Shown one piece after another: positions 33,621 through 42,564 of a stretch of 61,066 nt of DNA. The stretch covers positions 1 through 61,066 of the forward strand of contig JABDGS010000010.1 in the NCBI GenBank assembly GCA_013285915.1, in the 5' to 3' direction. The translations under genes and the position numbers were made by a program. This stretch comes from Bacteroidota bacterium (lineage in GTDB: Bacteria > Bacteroidota > Bacteroidia > Chitinophagales > Chitinophagaceae). The notes beneath the pieces were generated by a model that saw nothing but the letters and a program-made list of their open reading frames with translations, searched no databases and was not told the DNA's origin. Each line of letters starts with the position of its first letter. Within the stretch, counting starts at the first letter, position 1.

Positions 33621-35582
33621 TTACTGCCCTATCACAAACTTGCCATCCCTTGTCATTTCTTTCCAGTCATCTGTACGGAAAGGCACAGCCGGAAAGCCCT
33701 CTTTGTTATACAGGTTTGCAGTTCCTGCATAGTCTGACCATGCAAAACGTACAGCAACAGGGTTAGGTACTTTGTCAGAATAAACCGCTAAATGGTCTCC
33801 TTCAATAGCAGCTTTTGCCGGGTAGAATATATGGTCGGTCCCGGCAATTTCAAAGGCCTGCAAGTCGCCACCTTTTGCAACCAACCCGCCACCAGTGTAT
33901 AAGAACGAAATATTTATTTTGTTACCTGCAACCTCCATTTTTTGGTACATGGGGCCACTAAACATATTCTTTTTACCGTACACTTTATTTAAAGCAACTG
34001 CTGCAAGGCGTTTGCCTACCTCCTGCTTATTTTTCGGGTGAATATCTTTCTCTTCTCCTACATCCGTCGTTACAGCCATGCCGGTGTTGTTTAAGGATAA
34101 TGTCATTGTTTGCGCCTCCCGCAACTCGGCCCAGGTGCTGCCGTTATTGCTGTTGCCATTGGCAGAATTAAAGCTTGCCAACTGTACAAAAAGAAAGGGG
34201 AAATCGCCTTCACCCCAATGCCAGCGCCAATCCTGTATCATTAACGGGAAGGCTTTGCGGTATTGATATGCCCTGCCTGCGTTAGCCTCGCCCTGGTACC
34301 AAATGGCACCCTCGATGGCATAAGGTATCAGCGGATTAACCATTGCATTGTACAACAGCGTTGGGTAGCTGTTTGGCCCAATGGTACTGCTCATAAAGGC
34401 GTCTTCAACTTTAAACTTCCAGTCCCCTGCAAGTGATTGCGCGTTACTACCAATAGTAAACTTCATATCGCCGGCATCTCCATAAATACCACCGCCGCCG
34501 CCGGTATCTTCCACGCGCACCGCAATTACATTTTTACCCGCTTTCAATACACCCGCAGGTATCGTATATTTTCTTTTGGTATTGTAGCTTCTTATGCTGC
34601 CAACCTTAACGCCGTTTACATAAGTAATATCATTATCATCAATCATGCTTAGCTCAAGCACCGCTTCTTTCCCAGCTTCATCCGGCGCAACTGTAACCTC
34701 TTTTCTAAACCATACAAAGCCATCCAGGTCCGGCAGGCCTTTATTCTCCCATAAGTTTGGTAACTGCATCACCGGCCATTGGCCATCGTTAAACGCGGCG
34801 TCTTTCCATTGTTCTGTTTCACCAGCCGCAGGCAAAGGCCCCTGTAAGGCAGTTAGCTTTTGTATCATAGCAGCTTTCTTTACCGCAGCAAACGAGTCAA
34901 GGTTAAGTTGCGGCATGCCTGCTATCATAGTTTTAAATTCGTCGCTTTCTTCAAAGCCGTGCCGGCTCGTCCACGTTTCAACATGTGTGCCACCCCACGA
35001 CGTATTGATCAACCCTATCGGCACATGCAACTGGTTATATAACTCGCGCGCGAAAAAGTATCCAACAGCGGTAAATTCGCCGGCTGTTCCAGGGCTGCAT
35101 ATTTTCCATTCGCCGCCCGCAATATCATCTTTTGGAGTAACGCTAACAGTATTGGGCACTTTAATGTGCCTTATTTGCGGGTAATTGGCGTCAGCTATTT
35201 CTTTTTCGCTATTTATGGTACTGCGCACTGCAAATTCCATGTTTGATTGCCCTGAACATACCCACACCTCGCCTACCAGCACATTGGCCAGCGTTACAGT
35301 GTTGCCTGCTTTAACAGTAAGCACAAATGGGCCACCAGCTTTTTCAGGGTCAAGCATTATCATCCATTTACCAGTGGCATCTGCCTTAACCGTTTTATCT
35401 TCCTGTTTATGAAACTGCACTGTAACTTGTTCGCCAGCATCAGCCCATCCCCACACAGGTATTTGTTTGTTACGCTGCAGCACCATGTTATCGCCAAATA
35501 TTTTTGGCAGGCGTACATTGGCGAAGGATGAGACAGAAGACAATGCAAGAATAAAAAATAACGGAAGGATTATTTTTTTCAT
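33621..35582 (-). CDS. sialate O-acetylesterase (SASA family)
   Basis: 653 residues with a signal peptide (MKKIILPLFFILALSSVSSFA). An N-terminal beta domain (LPKIFGDNMVLQRNKQIPVWG) precedes the SGNH-type catalytic domain, with nucleophile region VWVCSGQSNME and block INTSWGGTHVETW. A beta-sandwich insert (about residues 265-385) is seen in many family members. Family enzymes remove acetyl groups from sialic acids; many Bacteroidota homologues act on acetylated xylan or pectin instead. Probably periplasmic or surface. No SusC/D genes are adjacent. Confidence 0.9.
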   Translation of the reverse strand: MKKIILPLFFILALSSVSSFANVRLPKIFGDNMVLQRNKQIPVWGWADAGEQVTVQFHKQEDKTVKADATGKWMIMLDPEKAGGPFVLTVKAGNTVTLANVLVGEVWVCSGQSNMEFAVRSTINSEKEIADANYPQIRHIKVPNTVSVTPKDDIAGGEWKICSPGTAGEFTAVGYFFARELYNQLHVPIGLINTSWGGTHVETWTSRHGFEESDEFKTMIAGMPQLNLDSFAAVKKAAMIQKLTALQGPLPAAGETEQWKDAAFNDGQWPVMQLPNLWENKGLPDLDGFVWFRKEVTVAPDEAGKEAVLELSMIDDNDITYVNGVKVGSIRSYNTKRKYTIPAGVLKAGKNVIAVRVEDTGGGGGIYGDAGDMKFTIGSNAQSLAGDWKFKVEDAFMSSTIGPNSYPTLLYNAMVNPLIPYAIEGAIWYQGEANAGRAYQYRKAFPLMIQDWRWHWGEGDFPFLFVQLASFNSANGNSNNGSTWAELREAQTMTLSLNNTGMAVTTDVGEEKDIHPKNKQEVGKRLAAVALNKVYGKKNMFSGPMYQKMEVAGNKINISFLYTGGGLVAKGGDLQAFEIAGTDHIFYPAKAAIEGDHLAVYSDKVPNPVAVRFAWSDYAGTANLYNKEGFPAVPFRTDDWKEMTRDGKFVIGQ

Positions 35583-35713
35583 ATAGCGTATTTTTTTAGC
35601 AGAAAAACAATTATCCTGATAATAGAAAAAAGCAGTAACGCGAAAGTCACTGGAAAATTTATCCTGTCAATTATGCACTACAGTATTGTCGCATCCGCGT
35701 TTTACTTATACCC

Positions 35714-35789
35714 ATTCACGATTCACCCCAGGGGTTTCAGGATTCACGATTGACGATTTACGTTTCTCACTTTTCACGTTCTCACATCC
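35714..35789 (-). repeat. heptamer array F, (CGTGAAT) family
   Basis: Plus-strand units ATTCACG and ATTCACC at 35714-35727, a 14-bp interruption (two unit lengths), ATTCACG, ATTGACG, ATTTACG at 35742-35762, then degenerate TTTCTCA/CTTTTCA units up to the stop of the phosphohexomutase gene at 35790. Read downstream of that gene the unit is CGTGAAT. The period is 7 bp throughout, even across the interruption. Confidence 0.75.
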
Positions 35790-37517
35790 TCATTTCAGTT
35801 TCAAATCATCAATCACACCCTTTATCCTGGCCTCAAGCATTGCGTGTGTTTCATCGTATTTTTCCTTGCTCTCAAGCTTTGTGCACACGCCAAAATAAAA
35901 TTTTATTTTAGGTTCAGTCCCGCTAGGGCGCGCAGATATTTTGGTGCCGTCAGCCAAAATAAACTGCAGCACATTGCTCTTTGGCAGGGTTATATCATGC
36001 GTTTCACCTGTTTGCAGGTTTTTGCCAACCTGAAGCTGGTAGTCAAGCAACTCAACTACCGCAGAACCGTTAATAACCTTTGGCGGGTTATTGCGGTAAC
36101 CCTGCATCATTTCGGCAATTTCTTCCTGGCCGCGCATACCTTTTTTTGTAATACTTATAAGGTGTTCAAGGTAAAAGCCGTATTTAATATAAAGGTCTAT
36201 CAGCTTATCATATAAGGCAACGCCTTTTTCTTTTTCATAAGCAGCCATTTCGCATAAAAAGGCGACTGCACTTACTGCATCTTTATCACGCACTTTATCG
36301 CCCACCATCATGCCAAAGCTTTCTTCACCACCAATTACGTAATTTTCTTTGCCCTCTTTTTCTTTTATAAGCTCCGCAATCCACTTAAAGCCTGTTAGTA
36401 CGTTATAGCATGCAACACCATTGTCTTTTGCAATTTCATCAATCATATCGCTTGTTACAATGGTTTTCACCACCATGTCGTTCGGCTGGGCAATGCCTTT
36501 GGCCTTGCGTGCCTCAATTAAATAGGTAAAACCCAAAACCGCAGTTTGGTTACCATTCATAAGCACCCAATCGCCTTTGTGGTTTTTAATGCCAATGCCT
36601 ACACGGTCGGCATCGGGGTCTGTACCCAATAAAATATCGGCATCAATTTCTTTGGCTTTTTTTACGGCCATACTCATGGTTTCCTGCTCTTCAGGGTTGG
36701 GGTAATTCACTGTAGGGAAATTACCGTCAGGTGTTGCCTGCTCAATAACTATGTTAACGTTTGTAAAGCCAAATGTTTTAAGCACCTGTGGCACAAGCAT
36801 AATACCGCTGCCATGTATTGGCGTGTATACAATTTTAAGATCGTGCTGTTTGGCTATAACATCAGGGTATACGCTTAAAGTTTTTACCATTTTTATATAT
36901 TGGGCATCCATATCGCTGCCTATAATGGTAATATTCTCTTCTCCACCGCTCCATTTTATATCGTCAACGGTTTTTATTGCATTTACTTCATTCACCACAT
37001 TTTTATCATGCGGTGGTACAAGCTGTCCGCCATCATTTCCATAAGCTTTATAGCCGTTATATTCTTTGGGGTTATGGCTTGCGGTACAAACAACGCCACC
37101 CTGGCATTGCAATGTGCGTACGGCAAAACTTAACTCAGGTGTGGGGCGCAAAGCATCAAATAAAAATACTTTAATGCCGTTAGCGGCAAAAACATTGGCA
37201 GTTGTTTCTGCAAAAAAACGGCTGTTGTTACGGCTGTCGTGTGCAATAGCAACCCTTATTTCAATACTGCCATACAGGTGTTTTAAATAATTGGCAAAAC
37301 CCTGTGTGGCAGTGCCAATAGTATATTTATTCATGCGGTTGGTACCAACACCCATAAGCCCGCGCATGCCGCCCGTGCCAAATTCAAGGTTTTGATAAAA
37401 CGCATCAGTAAGCTCGTCAGGATTGTCAGTTTGCAGTCTTTTAATTTCGTCTTTGGTGGCCTGGTCATAATTACCGTTAAGCCATATATCTATTTTTTGC
37501 TGAATAGCCGCATCCAT
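35790..37517 (-). CDS. phosphoglucomutase/phosphomannomutase-type phosphohexomutase
   Basis: About 575 residues, the long phospho-sugar mutase form common in Bacteroidota and Firmicutes. Motifs: phosphoserine loop TASHNP (Ser147), metal site DPDADRVG, sugar-binding GEESFG and phosphate-binding SGTEPK. It interconverts hexose 1- and 6-phosphates in the cytoplasm, feeding nucleotide-sugar and glycan synthesis. Exact substrate (glucose or mannose) cannot be read off. The ATG at 37517 (MDAAIQQKIDIW) is preferred over 37544. Confidence 0.9.
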   Translation of the reverse strand: MDAAIQQKIDIWLNGNYDQATKDEIKRLQTDNPDELTDAFYQNLEFGTGGMRGLMGVGTNRMNKYTIGTATQGFANYLKHLYGSIEIRVAIAHDSRNNSRFFAETTANVFAANGIKVFLFDALRPTPELSFAVRTLQCQGGVVCTASHNPKEYNGYKAYGNDGGQLVPPHDKNVVNEVNAIKTVDDIKWSGGEENITIIGSDMDAQYIKMVKTLSVYPDVIAKQHDLKIVYTPIHGSGIMLVPQVLKTFGFTNVNIVIEQATPDGNFPTVNYPNPEEQETMSMAVKKAKEIDADILLGTDPDADRVGIGIKNHKGDWVLMNGNQTAVLGFTYLIEARKAKGIAQPNDMVVKTIVTSDMIDEIAKDNGVACYNVLTGFKWIAELIKEKEGKENYVIGGEESFGMMVGDKVRDKDAVSAVAFLCEMAAYEKEKGVALYDKLIDLYIKYGFYLEHLISITKKGMRGQEEIAEMMQGYRNNPPKVINGSAVVELLDYQLQVGKNLQTGETHDITLPKSNVLQFILADGTKISARPSGTEPKIKFYFGVCTKLESKEKYDETHAMLEARIKGVIDDLKLK

Positions 37518-37748
37518 AATCGTGGTGTTTAATTTGGATGGCAAGTTTAAGGATAAATAATGATTTTAGAATGACAAAGTTTGTCCACAGCATTTTGCAC
37601 CGTTACTCATTTTATATGCGGCATACAAAAGTTGTAGAAAATAATTCCAATACGGTGCATTATTCAAATTTGTATTTAAAATACCAGCGCAATTGTTGCA
37701 TTATGCAAAATTGGTATGGCAATTGCATTGTAAATAAAAATAACTTAT

Positions 37749-37985
37749 ATGAAAAAATTAACCACCATTTTAATTATCGGCGCAGTTGCAGGTGCTGCCG
37801 TATGGTTTTTTAATACTAAAAAAGGTAAAGAAGTATTAGACAGCATTAAAGATACCTCTGGCGACCTGGCCGATAAACTAAAATCAGGCCTGAACACCGT
37901 TAAGGACACAACTGCGAATGTTGTTGAAAAAAGCAAGAAATATATTAGCAGTATGAACAATAATGTACAGGAAGCAGCTAATTAA
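37749..37985 (+). CDS. YtxH-like small membrane protein
   Basis: 78 residues: a short N-terminal hydrophobic helix (LTTILIIGAVAGAAVWFF), then FNTKKGKEVLDSIKDTSGDL and an amphipathic helical tail rich in Lys, Asp and Val. This matches YtxH-type proteins, which are small membrane-anchored helical proteins often linked to stress. Followed by a strong terminator, so monocistronic. Confidence 0.75.
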   Translation: MKKLTTILIIGAVAGAAVWFFNTKKGKEVLDSIKDTSGDLADKLKSGLNTVKDTTANVVEKSKKYISSMNNNVQEAAN

Positions 37986-38011
37986 CCTTAACAGACAAGT
38001 ACAATAGTGTT

Positions 38012-38038
38012 GCCCCGCCGTGGCGGGGCATTTTTTTT
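38012..38038 (+). terminator. intrinsic terminator after the YtxH-like gene
   Basis: GCCCCGCC pairs perfectly with GGCGGGGC across GT, followed by A and eight T. Confidence 0.92.
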
Positions 38039-38095
38039 ACAGTAATGCAGTTAGCATAGCCGTAATTTAATATGTTTACGGCGCAATGTTTACTA

Positions 38096-38671
38096 ATGAA
38101 ACATAAACTGCTTGTTTTACTGCTGCTTTGTACATTAACACTATTTGCCAAACCGGCAAAAGTTATAAGGGTTATTGACGGTGACACCTTTGTTATTGAA
38201 ACCGGTGAACACGTGCGGGTTGTAGGTATAAACGCCCCTGAAATGAGCACTGTTTACGGCGAGCCTGCCAAAGAGCACTTGTTTGCTTTAATCGACGGCA
38301 AAACGGTTGATCTTGAGCCAGACCATATTTCAAAAAATAAAGATGTTTACGGCAGGCTGCTGCGTTATGTGTACCTGGATGGTGTGGATATTGATAAAAA
38401 AATGGTTACAGATGGCTATGCCATCGCTTTTTTAAAATATCCTTTTGACAAAGAGGATGAGTACAGCCGGGAAGAAACAAAAGCCAAAGCTGCCAGCCTC
38501 GGCATTTGGAAAGACGGCGAAGGCAGCGCCAACAGCACCTCTGAAAAAACCGCACCCGCCAGCGGTGGTGCAGGCAACCCGGGGTCAATAACACAGATCA
38601 TAAAAGCCTTATGTGCCATACTTGTTGTCGCAATTTTTATTGGCACGACCAGGAGGCGTCGCCGAAAATAG
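38096..38671 (+). CDS. exported thermonuclease-family (SNase) protein with C-terminal anchor
   Basis: About 191 residues. A signal peptide (KLLVLLLLCTLTLFA) is followed by a staphylococcal-nuclease domain: RVIDGDTFVIETGEHVRVVG, INAPEM, YGRLLRYV and a catalytic-region Glu. The C-terminus has a Ser/Gly/Pro-rich linker, a hydrophobic helix (ALCAILVVAIFIGT) and a final RRRRRK. This looks like a membrane anchor with positive-inside end, so the nuclease domain would face the periplasm. The ATG at 38096 gives the signal peptide. Degrades DNA or RNA, probably at the envelope. Confidence 0.85.
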   Translation: MKHKLLVLLLLCTLTLFAKPAKVIRVIDGDTFVIETGEHVRVVGINAPEMSTVYGEPAKEHLFALIDGKTVDLEPDHISKNKDVYGRLLRYVYLDGVDIDKKMVTDGYAIAFLKYPFDKEDEYSREETKAKAASLGIWKDGEGSANSTSEKTAPASGGAGNPGSITQIIKALCAILVVAIFIGTTRRRRRK

Positions 38672-38795
38672 CCAACCCGCTGTTAATATGCCCGCCAATA
38701 AAACCGGCGGCGTTAAATACGTCGTACATACTAACTGTAAAGTGAGTTAAAAATATTTGCGGCGGTGTATAAATACCTATATTTTAAAAAATATT

Positions 38796-38803
38796 TAATT
38801 TTG
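38796..38803 (+). promoter_or_regulatory. candidate -7 box TAATTTTG
   Basis: Matches TAnnTTTG, 16 bp before the sigma factor ATG at 38820. No clear -33 element. Confidence 0.3.
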
Positions 38804-38819
38804 TTGCTATTTCCTTTGT

Positions 38820-39371
38820 ATGCCTGAAAGGTTATCCATCGCCCCGGAACAATTAATTCACCTGTTGCAGTCAAAAAGCAAAGAGGCTTTCTCTGCGCTT
38901 TACGACAGCTATTCTGAGGCTTTATACGGCATTATATGCCGGATGGTTAATAATAAAGTTGCTGCCGAAGATCTGTTGCAGGATGTATTTGTTAAGATAT
39001 GGAAAAAAATTGACACATATAACAGCACTAAGGGCACCTTATTTACATGGATGATAAATATTACGCGGCATGTATGTATTGATTACCTGCGCAGCAAACA
39101 ACACAGGCAGGAGATGAAGGTTACAGGCAGCGGATTTGAATTTGGAGAATCAATAAAAGCAATGCCATTTGAGCCTAATTACGATGTTACCGGTGGCGAT
39201 CTGCATAAAATAACCCTGCAGTTGGAGTTGAAACACAGGCAGGTAATTGAGATGGTATATTTTAGGGGCTATACGCACGAAGAGGTTGCAACGCTTTTAA
39301 ATATACCGGTTGGCACAGTTAAAACGCGCAGCAGGGCCGGTTTAAAGCAACTGCGAAATTTATACAATTAA
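38820..39371 (+). CDS. ECF-type RNA polymerase sigma factor
   Basis: 183 residues. Sigma-2: FSALYDSYSEALYGIICRMVNNKVAAEDLLQDVFVKIWKKI; sigma-4: LELKHRQVIEMVYFRGYTHEEVATLLNIPVGTVKTRSRAG. The linker is typical of SigK/RpoE-like members in Bacteroidota. The stop is 11 bp before the cupin-domain anti-sigma gene, so they form an operon. Confidence 0.92.
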   Translation: MPERLSIAPEQLIHLLQSKSKEAFSALYDSYSEALYGIICRMVNNKVAAEDLLQDVFVKIWKKIDTYNSTKGTLFTWMINITRHVCIDYLRSKQHRQEMKVTGSGFEFGESIKAMPFEPNYDVTGGDLHKITLQLELKHRQVIEMVYFRGYTHEEVATLLNIPVGTVKTRSRAGLKQLRNLYN

Positions 39372-39382
39372 AAAAAGTGGGA

Positions 39383-39982
39383 ATGAACGTAAAGGAATAC
39401 ATAGAAAGCGGGATAATAGAAGACTATTGCCTTGGATTGCTTAGCCCTGAAGCAATGCAGGATGTAGCCAGGAATGCTGAATTATATTCCGGAATTAAAA
39501 ACGAAATTGAAGCGTATGAAAACGCGCTTGCCAAATACGCGTTTGCCCTTGCTGAAAACAAACCACAAACATTAAAGAAAGATATTTTTGCCGCACTTGA
39601 TAACCTTGAAGCAGAAGAAAACATTTCTGCGGAAAACCTGCCCATAATAAATAAATACAGCGACGCGGGAAACTGGCTGCGTTTTGTAAAACCCCTGCTG
39701 CCCGAAAAATTAAACCGAAGTTCAATAATACATGAGTTGCCCGCAAAAAACGGGATTGAACAATTTGTTTACTGGACATTTGATGATGTACCGCACGAAA
39801 CACATGAGGATGAGCAGGAAACTATTCTTTTACTTGAAGGCGAATGCCGCTGCTATATTGATGATGAAGTGCACGACCTGCAGGCCGGCGATTTTTTGAG
39901 CATACCATTGCACAGGTCGCATAACGTAACAATATTAAACGGCCCTGTATTGGCCATTGTGCAGCGGGTTAAAGTTGCCTAA
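39383..39982 (+). CDS. anti-sigma-like protein with C-terminal cupin domain
   Basis: 199 residues, no transmembrane helix. The N-terminal ~100 residues (IESGIIEDYCLGLLSPEAMQDV) match the anti-sigma region of RskA/ChrR-like factors. The C-terminal ~90 residues form a cupin: ETHEDEQETILLLEGECRCYIDDEVHDLQAGDFLSIPLHRSHNV, whose His/Glu/His positions could bind a metal. ChrR, a cytoplasmic zinc anti-sigma responding to singlet oxygen, has the same order. A cytoplasmic chemical sensor for the sigma factor just upstream is likely. The N-terminal HxxxCxxC zinc motif of ChrR is not seen. The start is ATG 39383 rather than the GTG at 39377. Confidence 0.82.
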   Translation: MNVKEYIESGIIEDYCLGLLSPEAMQDVARNAELYSGIKNEIEAYENALAKYAFALAENKPQTLKKDIFAALDNLEAEENISAENLPIINKYSDAGNWLRFVKPLLPEKLNRSSIIHELPAKNGIEQFVYWTFDDVPHETHEDEQETILLLEGECRCYIDDEVHDLQAGDFLSIPLHRSHNVTILNGPVLAIVQRVKVA

Positions 39983-40119
39983 ACAAAAGTGCACGTATCA
40001 TTAAAGCCTATGCTTTTTTAATAATGAGCGTCTGCTATTTAAATTTTTCTTGTTATTTTGTTGTGTAACATTGCTGATCATTGCCAATCATCTGCTTACA
40101 CCTAATTTCAAAAGTTTAC

Positions 40120-41868
40120 ATGAAAAAACTACTGCTTTTTGTTTGCATGCTGCAAACAGTTGTACTATATGCACAAGCCTCCGTTGAAAATTATCCTGTT
40201 GATTCTGCATCGGTAGAGCATGCAGGCGTTCCCAAGGGGGAAATGTTGAAATTTACGTTTGACACTTCAAAAATCTTCCCGGGCACCACACGTACCTGCT
40301 GGGTGTATGTGCCCGCACAGTACAAGCCCTCCTCCCCTGCCTGCGTGTATGTAAACCAGGATGGCATACAATGGAAAGCGCCAACCGTTTTCGATAACCT
40401 CATCAACAATAAAGAAATACCGATAACCATAGGCGTTTTTGTTACACCGGGTGTAGTTAAAGCGCCAAATGCCAATGCGCTTGACCGCTATAACCGCAGC
40501 TACGAATATGATGGCCTGGGTGATAATTATGTGCGTTTTATTTTAGAAGAATTGCTACCTGCGGTAGAAAAACAAAAAACAAGCGATGGCAGGCAAATAC
40601 ATTTGTCAGTAAATGGTAACGACAGGGCAATTGGCGGCAGCAGCAGCGGAGCCATTTGCGCATTTAATGCAGCCTGGGAAAGGCCAAACGCTTTTTCACG
40701 CGTGTTTAGTTGCATAGGCACTTATGTTGGCCTGCGCGGTGCAGACAGGTTTAAAGAGCTTATACGCAGGTATGAACCTAAACCTATACGGGTGTTTTTA
40801 CAGGATGGCAGCAACGATTTAAATATATACGCCGGCGACTGGTGGATGACAAACCAAACAATGGAGCGGGCGTTAACCTTTGCCGGCTACGAGGTAAACC
40901 ATACCTGGGGCGAGGGTGCCCACAGCGGCAACCAGGGCACAGCAATTTTTCCGGATGCAATGCGCTGGTTATGGAAAGACTGGCCTGCACCAGTTAAAGA
41001 AGGCCGGTCAAAAAACCAATTTTTAAATGACCTATTGATACCCGGCGAGGATTGGGAACTGGTGGGCGACAAATATGGCTTTACTGAAGGTACGGCAACC
41101 AACGCCCAGGGCGAGGCTTTTTACCAGGACATTCCCGCATCAAAAACATATAAAGTAGGTTTGGATGGTAAGTTAACCACGCTGCCGGTGTATGCTAAAA
41201 AAGCCAGTGGCACAGCTTTTGGCCCTGATGGAAAACGATACGTGGTTGCTGGTGAAACCAAACAAATAATAAGTTACGATGATGCAGGTAAAGAAACCGT
41301 TATTGCCGACAGTATTAATGGTAACGACCTTGTAGTTGCTAACAACGGCAATATTTATGTTACCGCCCCCGAAGGGGTACAAAACCCAAGCAAGATATGG
41401 TTGATAAAACCCGGCGGCGAAAAAACAATTGTTGACCTGGGTTTAAAGTTCGCAAATGGTATTGCGCTTACGCCAGACCAAACACAGGTATACATTACCG
41501 AATCAGCAACACATTGGGTTTGGATTTATGATATACTACCTGACGGGAAATTAACCAATAAACAAAAATATGGATGGCTTGAGGTGCCCGACAATGAGGA
41601 AAATGCATGGCCTGATGGCCTTAGGTGCGATACTGCGGGGCGCACGTATGTGGCTACAAGAATAGGTATCCAGATATTAGATCAAACAGGGCGCGTAAAT
41701 GCAGTATTACCTGTGCCGGGCAGGCAATCGTCAAATGTTTGTTTTGGCGGCGCAAATTTAGATGTGCTGTATGTTACCTGCTGGGATAAAGTGTTTCGCC
41801 GCAGGTTAAAAACCAAAGGCGTTAATACTTTTGAAAAGCCCATAAAACCCGCAGCGCCACATTTATAA
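40120..41868 (+). CDS. exported esterase fused to SMP-30/gluconolactonase domain
   Basis: About 582 residues. A signal peptide ends near LYAQ. Residues ~40-310 are an alpha/beta esterase of the enterochelin-esterase/CE1 type: CWVYVPAQY, nucleophile GGSSSGAICAF, FLQDGSNDLNIYAGDWW and GAHSGNQG with the catalytic His. Residues ~330-575 are a six-blade SMP-30/lactonase propeller: FTEGTATNAQGEAFY, FANGIALTPDQTQVYI and WPDGLRCDTAG. The combination probably hydrolyses plant-derived or aromatic esters and lactones in the periplasm. Monocistronic. Confidence 0.85.
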   Translation: MKKLLLFVCMLQTVVLYAQASVENYPVDSASVEHAGVPKGEMLKFTFDTSKIFPGTTRTCWVYVPAQYKPSSPACVYVNQDGIQWKAPTVFDNLINNKEIPITIGVFVTPGVVKAPNANALDRYNRSYEYDGLGDNYVRFILEELLPAVEKQKTSDGRQIHLSVNGNDRAIGGSSSGAICAFNAAWERPNAFSRVFSCIGTYVGLRGADRFKELIRRYEPKPIRVFLQDGSNDLNIYAGDWWMTNQTMERALTFAGYEVNHTWGEGAHSGNQGTAIFPDAMRWLWKDWPAPVKEGRSKNQFLNDLLIPGEDWELVGDKYGFTEGTATNAQGEAFYQDIPASKTYKVGLDGKLTTLPVYAKKASGTAFGPDGKRYVVAGETKQIISYDDAGKETVIADSINGNDLVVANNGNIYVTAPEGVQNPSKIWLIKPGGEKTIVDLGLKFANGIALTPDQTQVYITESATHWVWIYDILPDGKLTNKQKYGWLEVPDNEENAWPDGLRCDTAGRTYVATRIGIQILDQTGRVNAVLPVPGRQSSNVCFGGANLDVLYVTCWDKVFRRRLKTKGVNTFEKPIKPAAPHL

Positions 41869-42010
41869 AGCTTATAATTCAACACCACACTTAACTGTGC
41901 CCCGCCACGGTCTGGCTGTGCAATTAAAAAAACAGTGCGGTAGCAAGTGAAATATATAAGCGGTAGTATTCTAAAGTAAACCAGCTTGTACATTTATCAC
42001 AAAAATTTGT

Positions 42011-42550
42011 ATGCCGCAAGACACAGAACAATTGCGTTATCCTATTGGTAAATTTGAAATTCCCGTTGTAATTGCTGCAGAACTTATTGGTGGGTGGGTT
42101 GATGATATTGCCGCCACACCGCAAAAATTGAATGCGCTTGTTGATGGCCTTACGGAAGAGCAATTGGCCACACCTTACCGCCCCAGTGGCTGGACAGTAC
42201 AACAGGTCGTCCACCATTTTCCAGATTTTAACGTGAATGGCTACATGCGCATAAAGCTTGCATTAACTGAAGATACACCTGTTATTAAGCCCTATCTTGA
42301 AGATAAGTGGGCTGCTCTGCCGGATAGTGATAATGGAGACATTACGCCCTCACTTACTATTATGAATGGATTGATACCGCGCTGGGTAAAACTATTACGG
42401 GCATTAGATGCAAATGATTTGAAAAGAAAAATATATCACCCGGAAGCTGAGAGGGAATTTAGTATTGAAGAGCTTATCGGCAATTACTCCTGGCATAACC
42501 GCCACCATATTGCACATATTCAAAACCTAAAAACACGCATGGGTTGGTAA
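42011..42550 (+). CDS. DinB-superfamily (YfiT/BstA-like) metal-dependent protein
   Basis: 179 residues of the DinB four-helix bundle. YfiT-like hallmarks are YPIGKFE at the start, PYRPSGWTVQQVVHH in the middle and WHNRHHIAHI near the end, supplying three histidine ligands. The segment after VHH reads FPDFN where family members usually have VADSH. YfiT relatives transfer bacillithiol or act as hydrolases; Bacteroidota homologues are often named bacillithiol transferases without proof. Cytoplasmic. Confidence 0.85.
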   Translation: MPQDTEQLRYPIGKFEIPVVIAAELIGGWVDDIAATPQKLNALVDGLTEEQLATPYRPSGWTVQQVVHHFPDFNVNGYMRIKLALTEDTPVIKPYLEDKWAALPDSDNGDITPSLTIMNGLIPRWVKLLRALDANDLKRKIYHPEAEREFSIEELIGNYSWHNRHHIAHIQNLKTRMGW

Positions 42551-42564
42551 ACAGCCTCTTCCTG

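Noticed and set aside
33478-33766. Small plus-strand frames near the sialate O-acetylesterase 3' end
   Set aside because: They are made of heptamer array E and antisense sequence of a certain gene.
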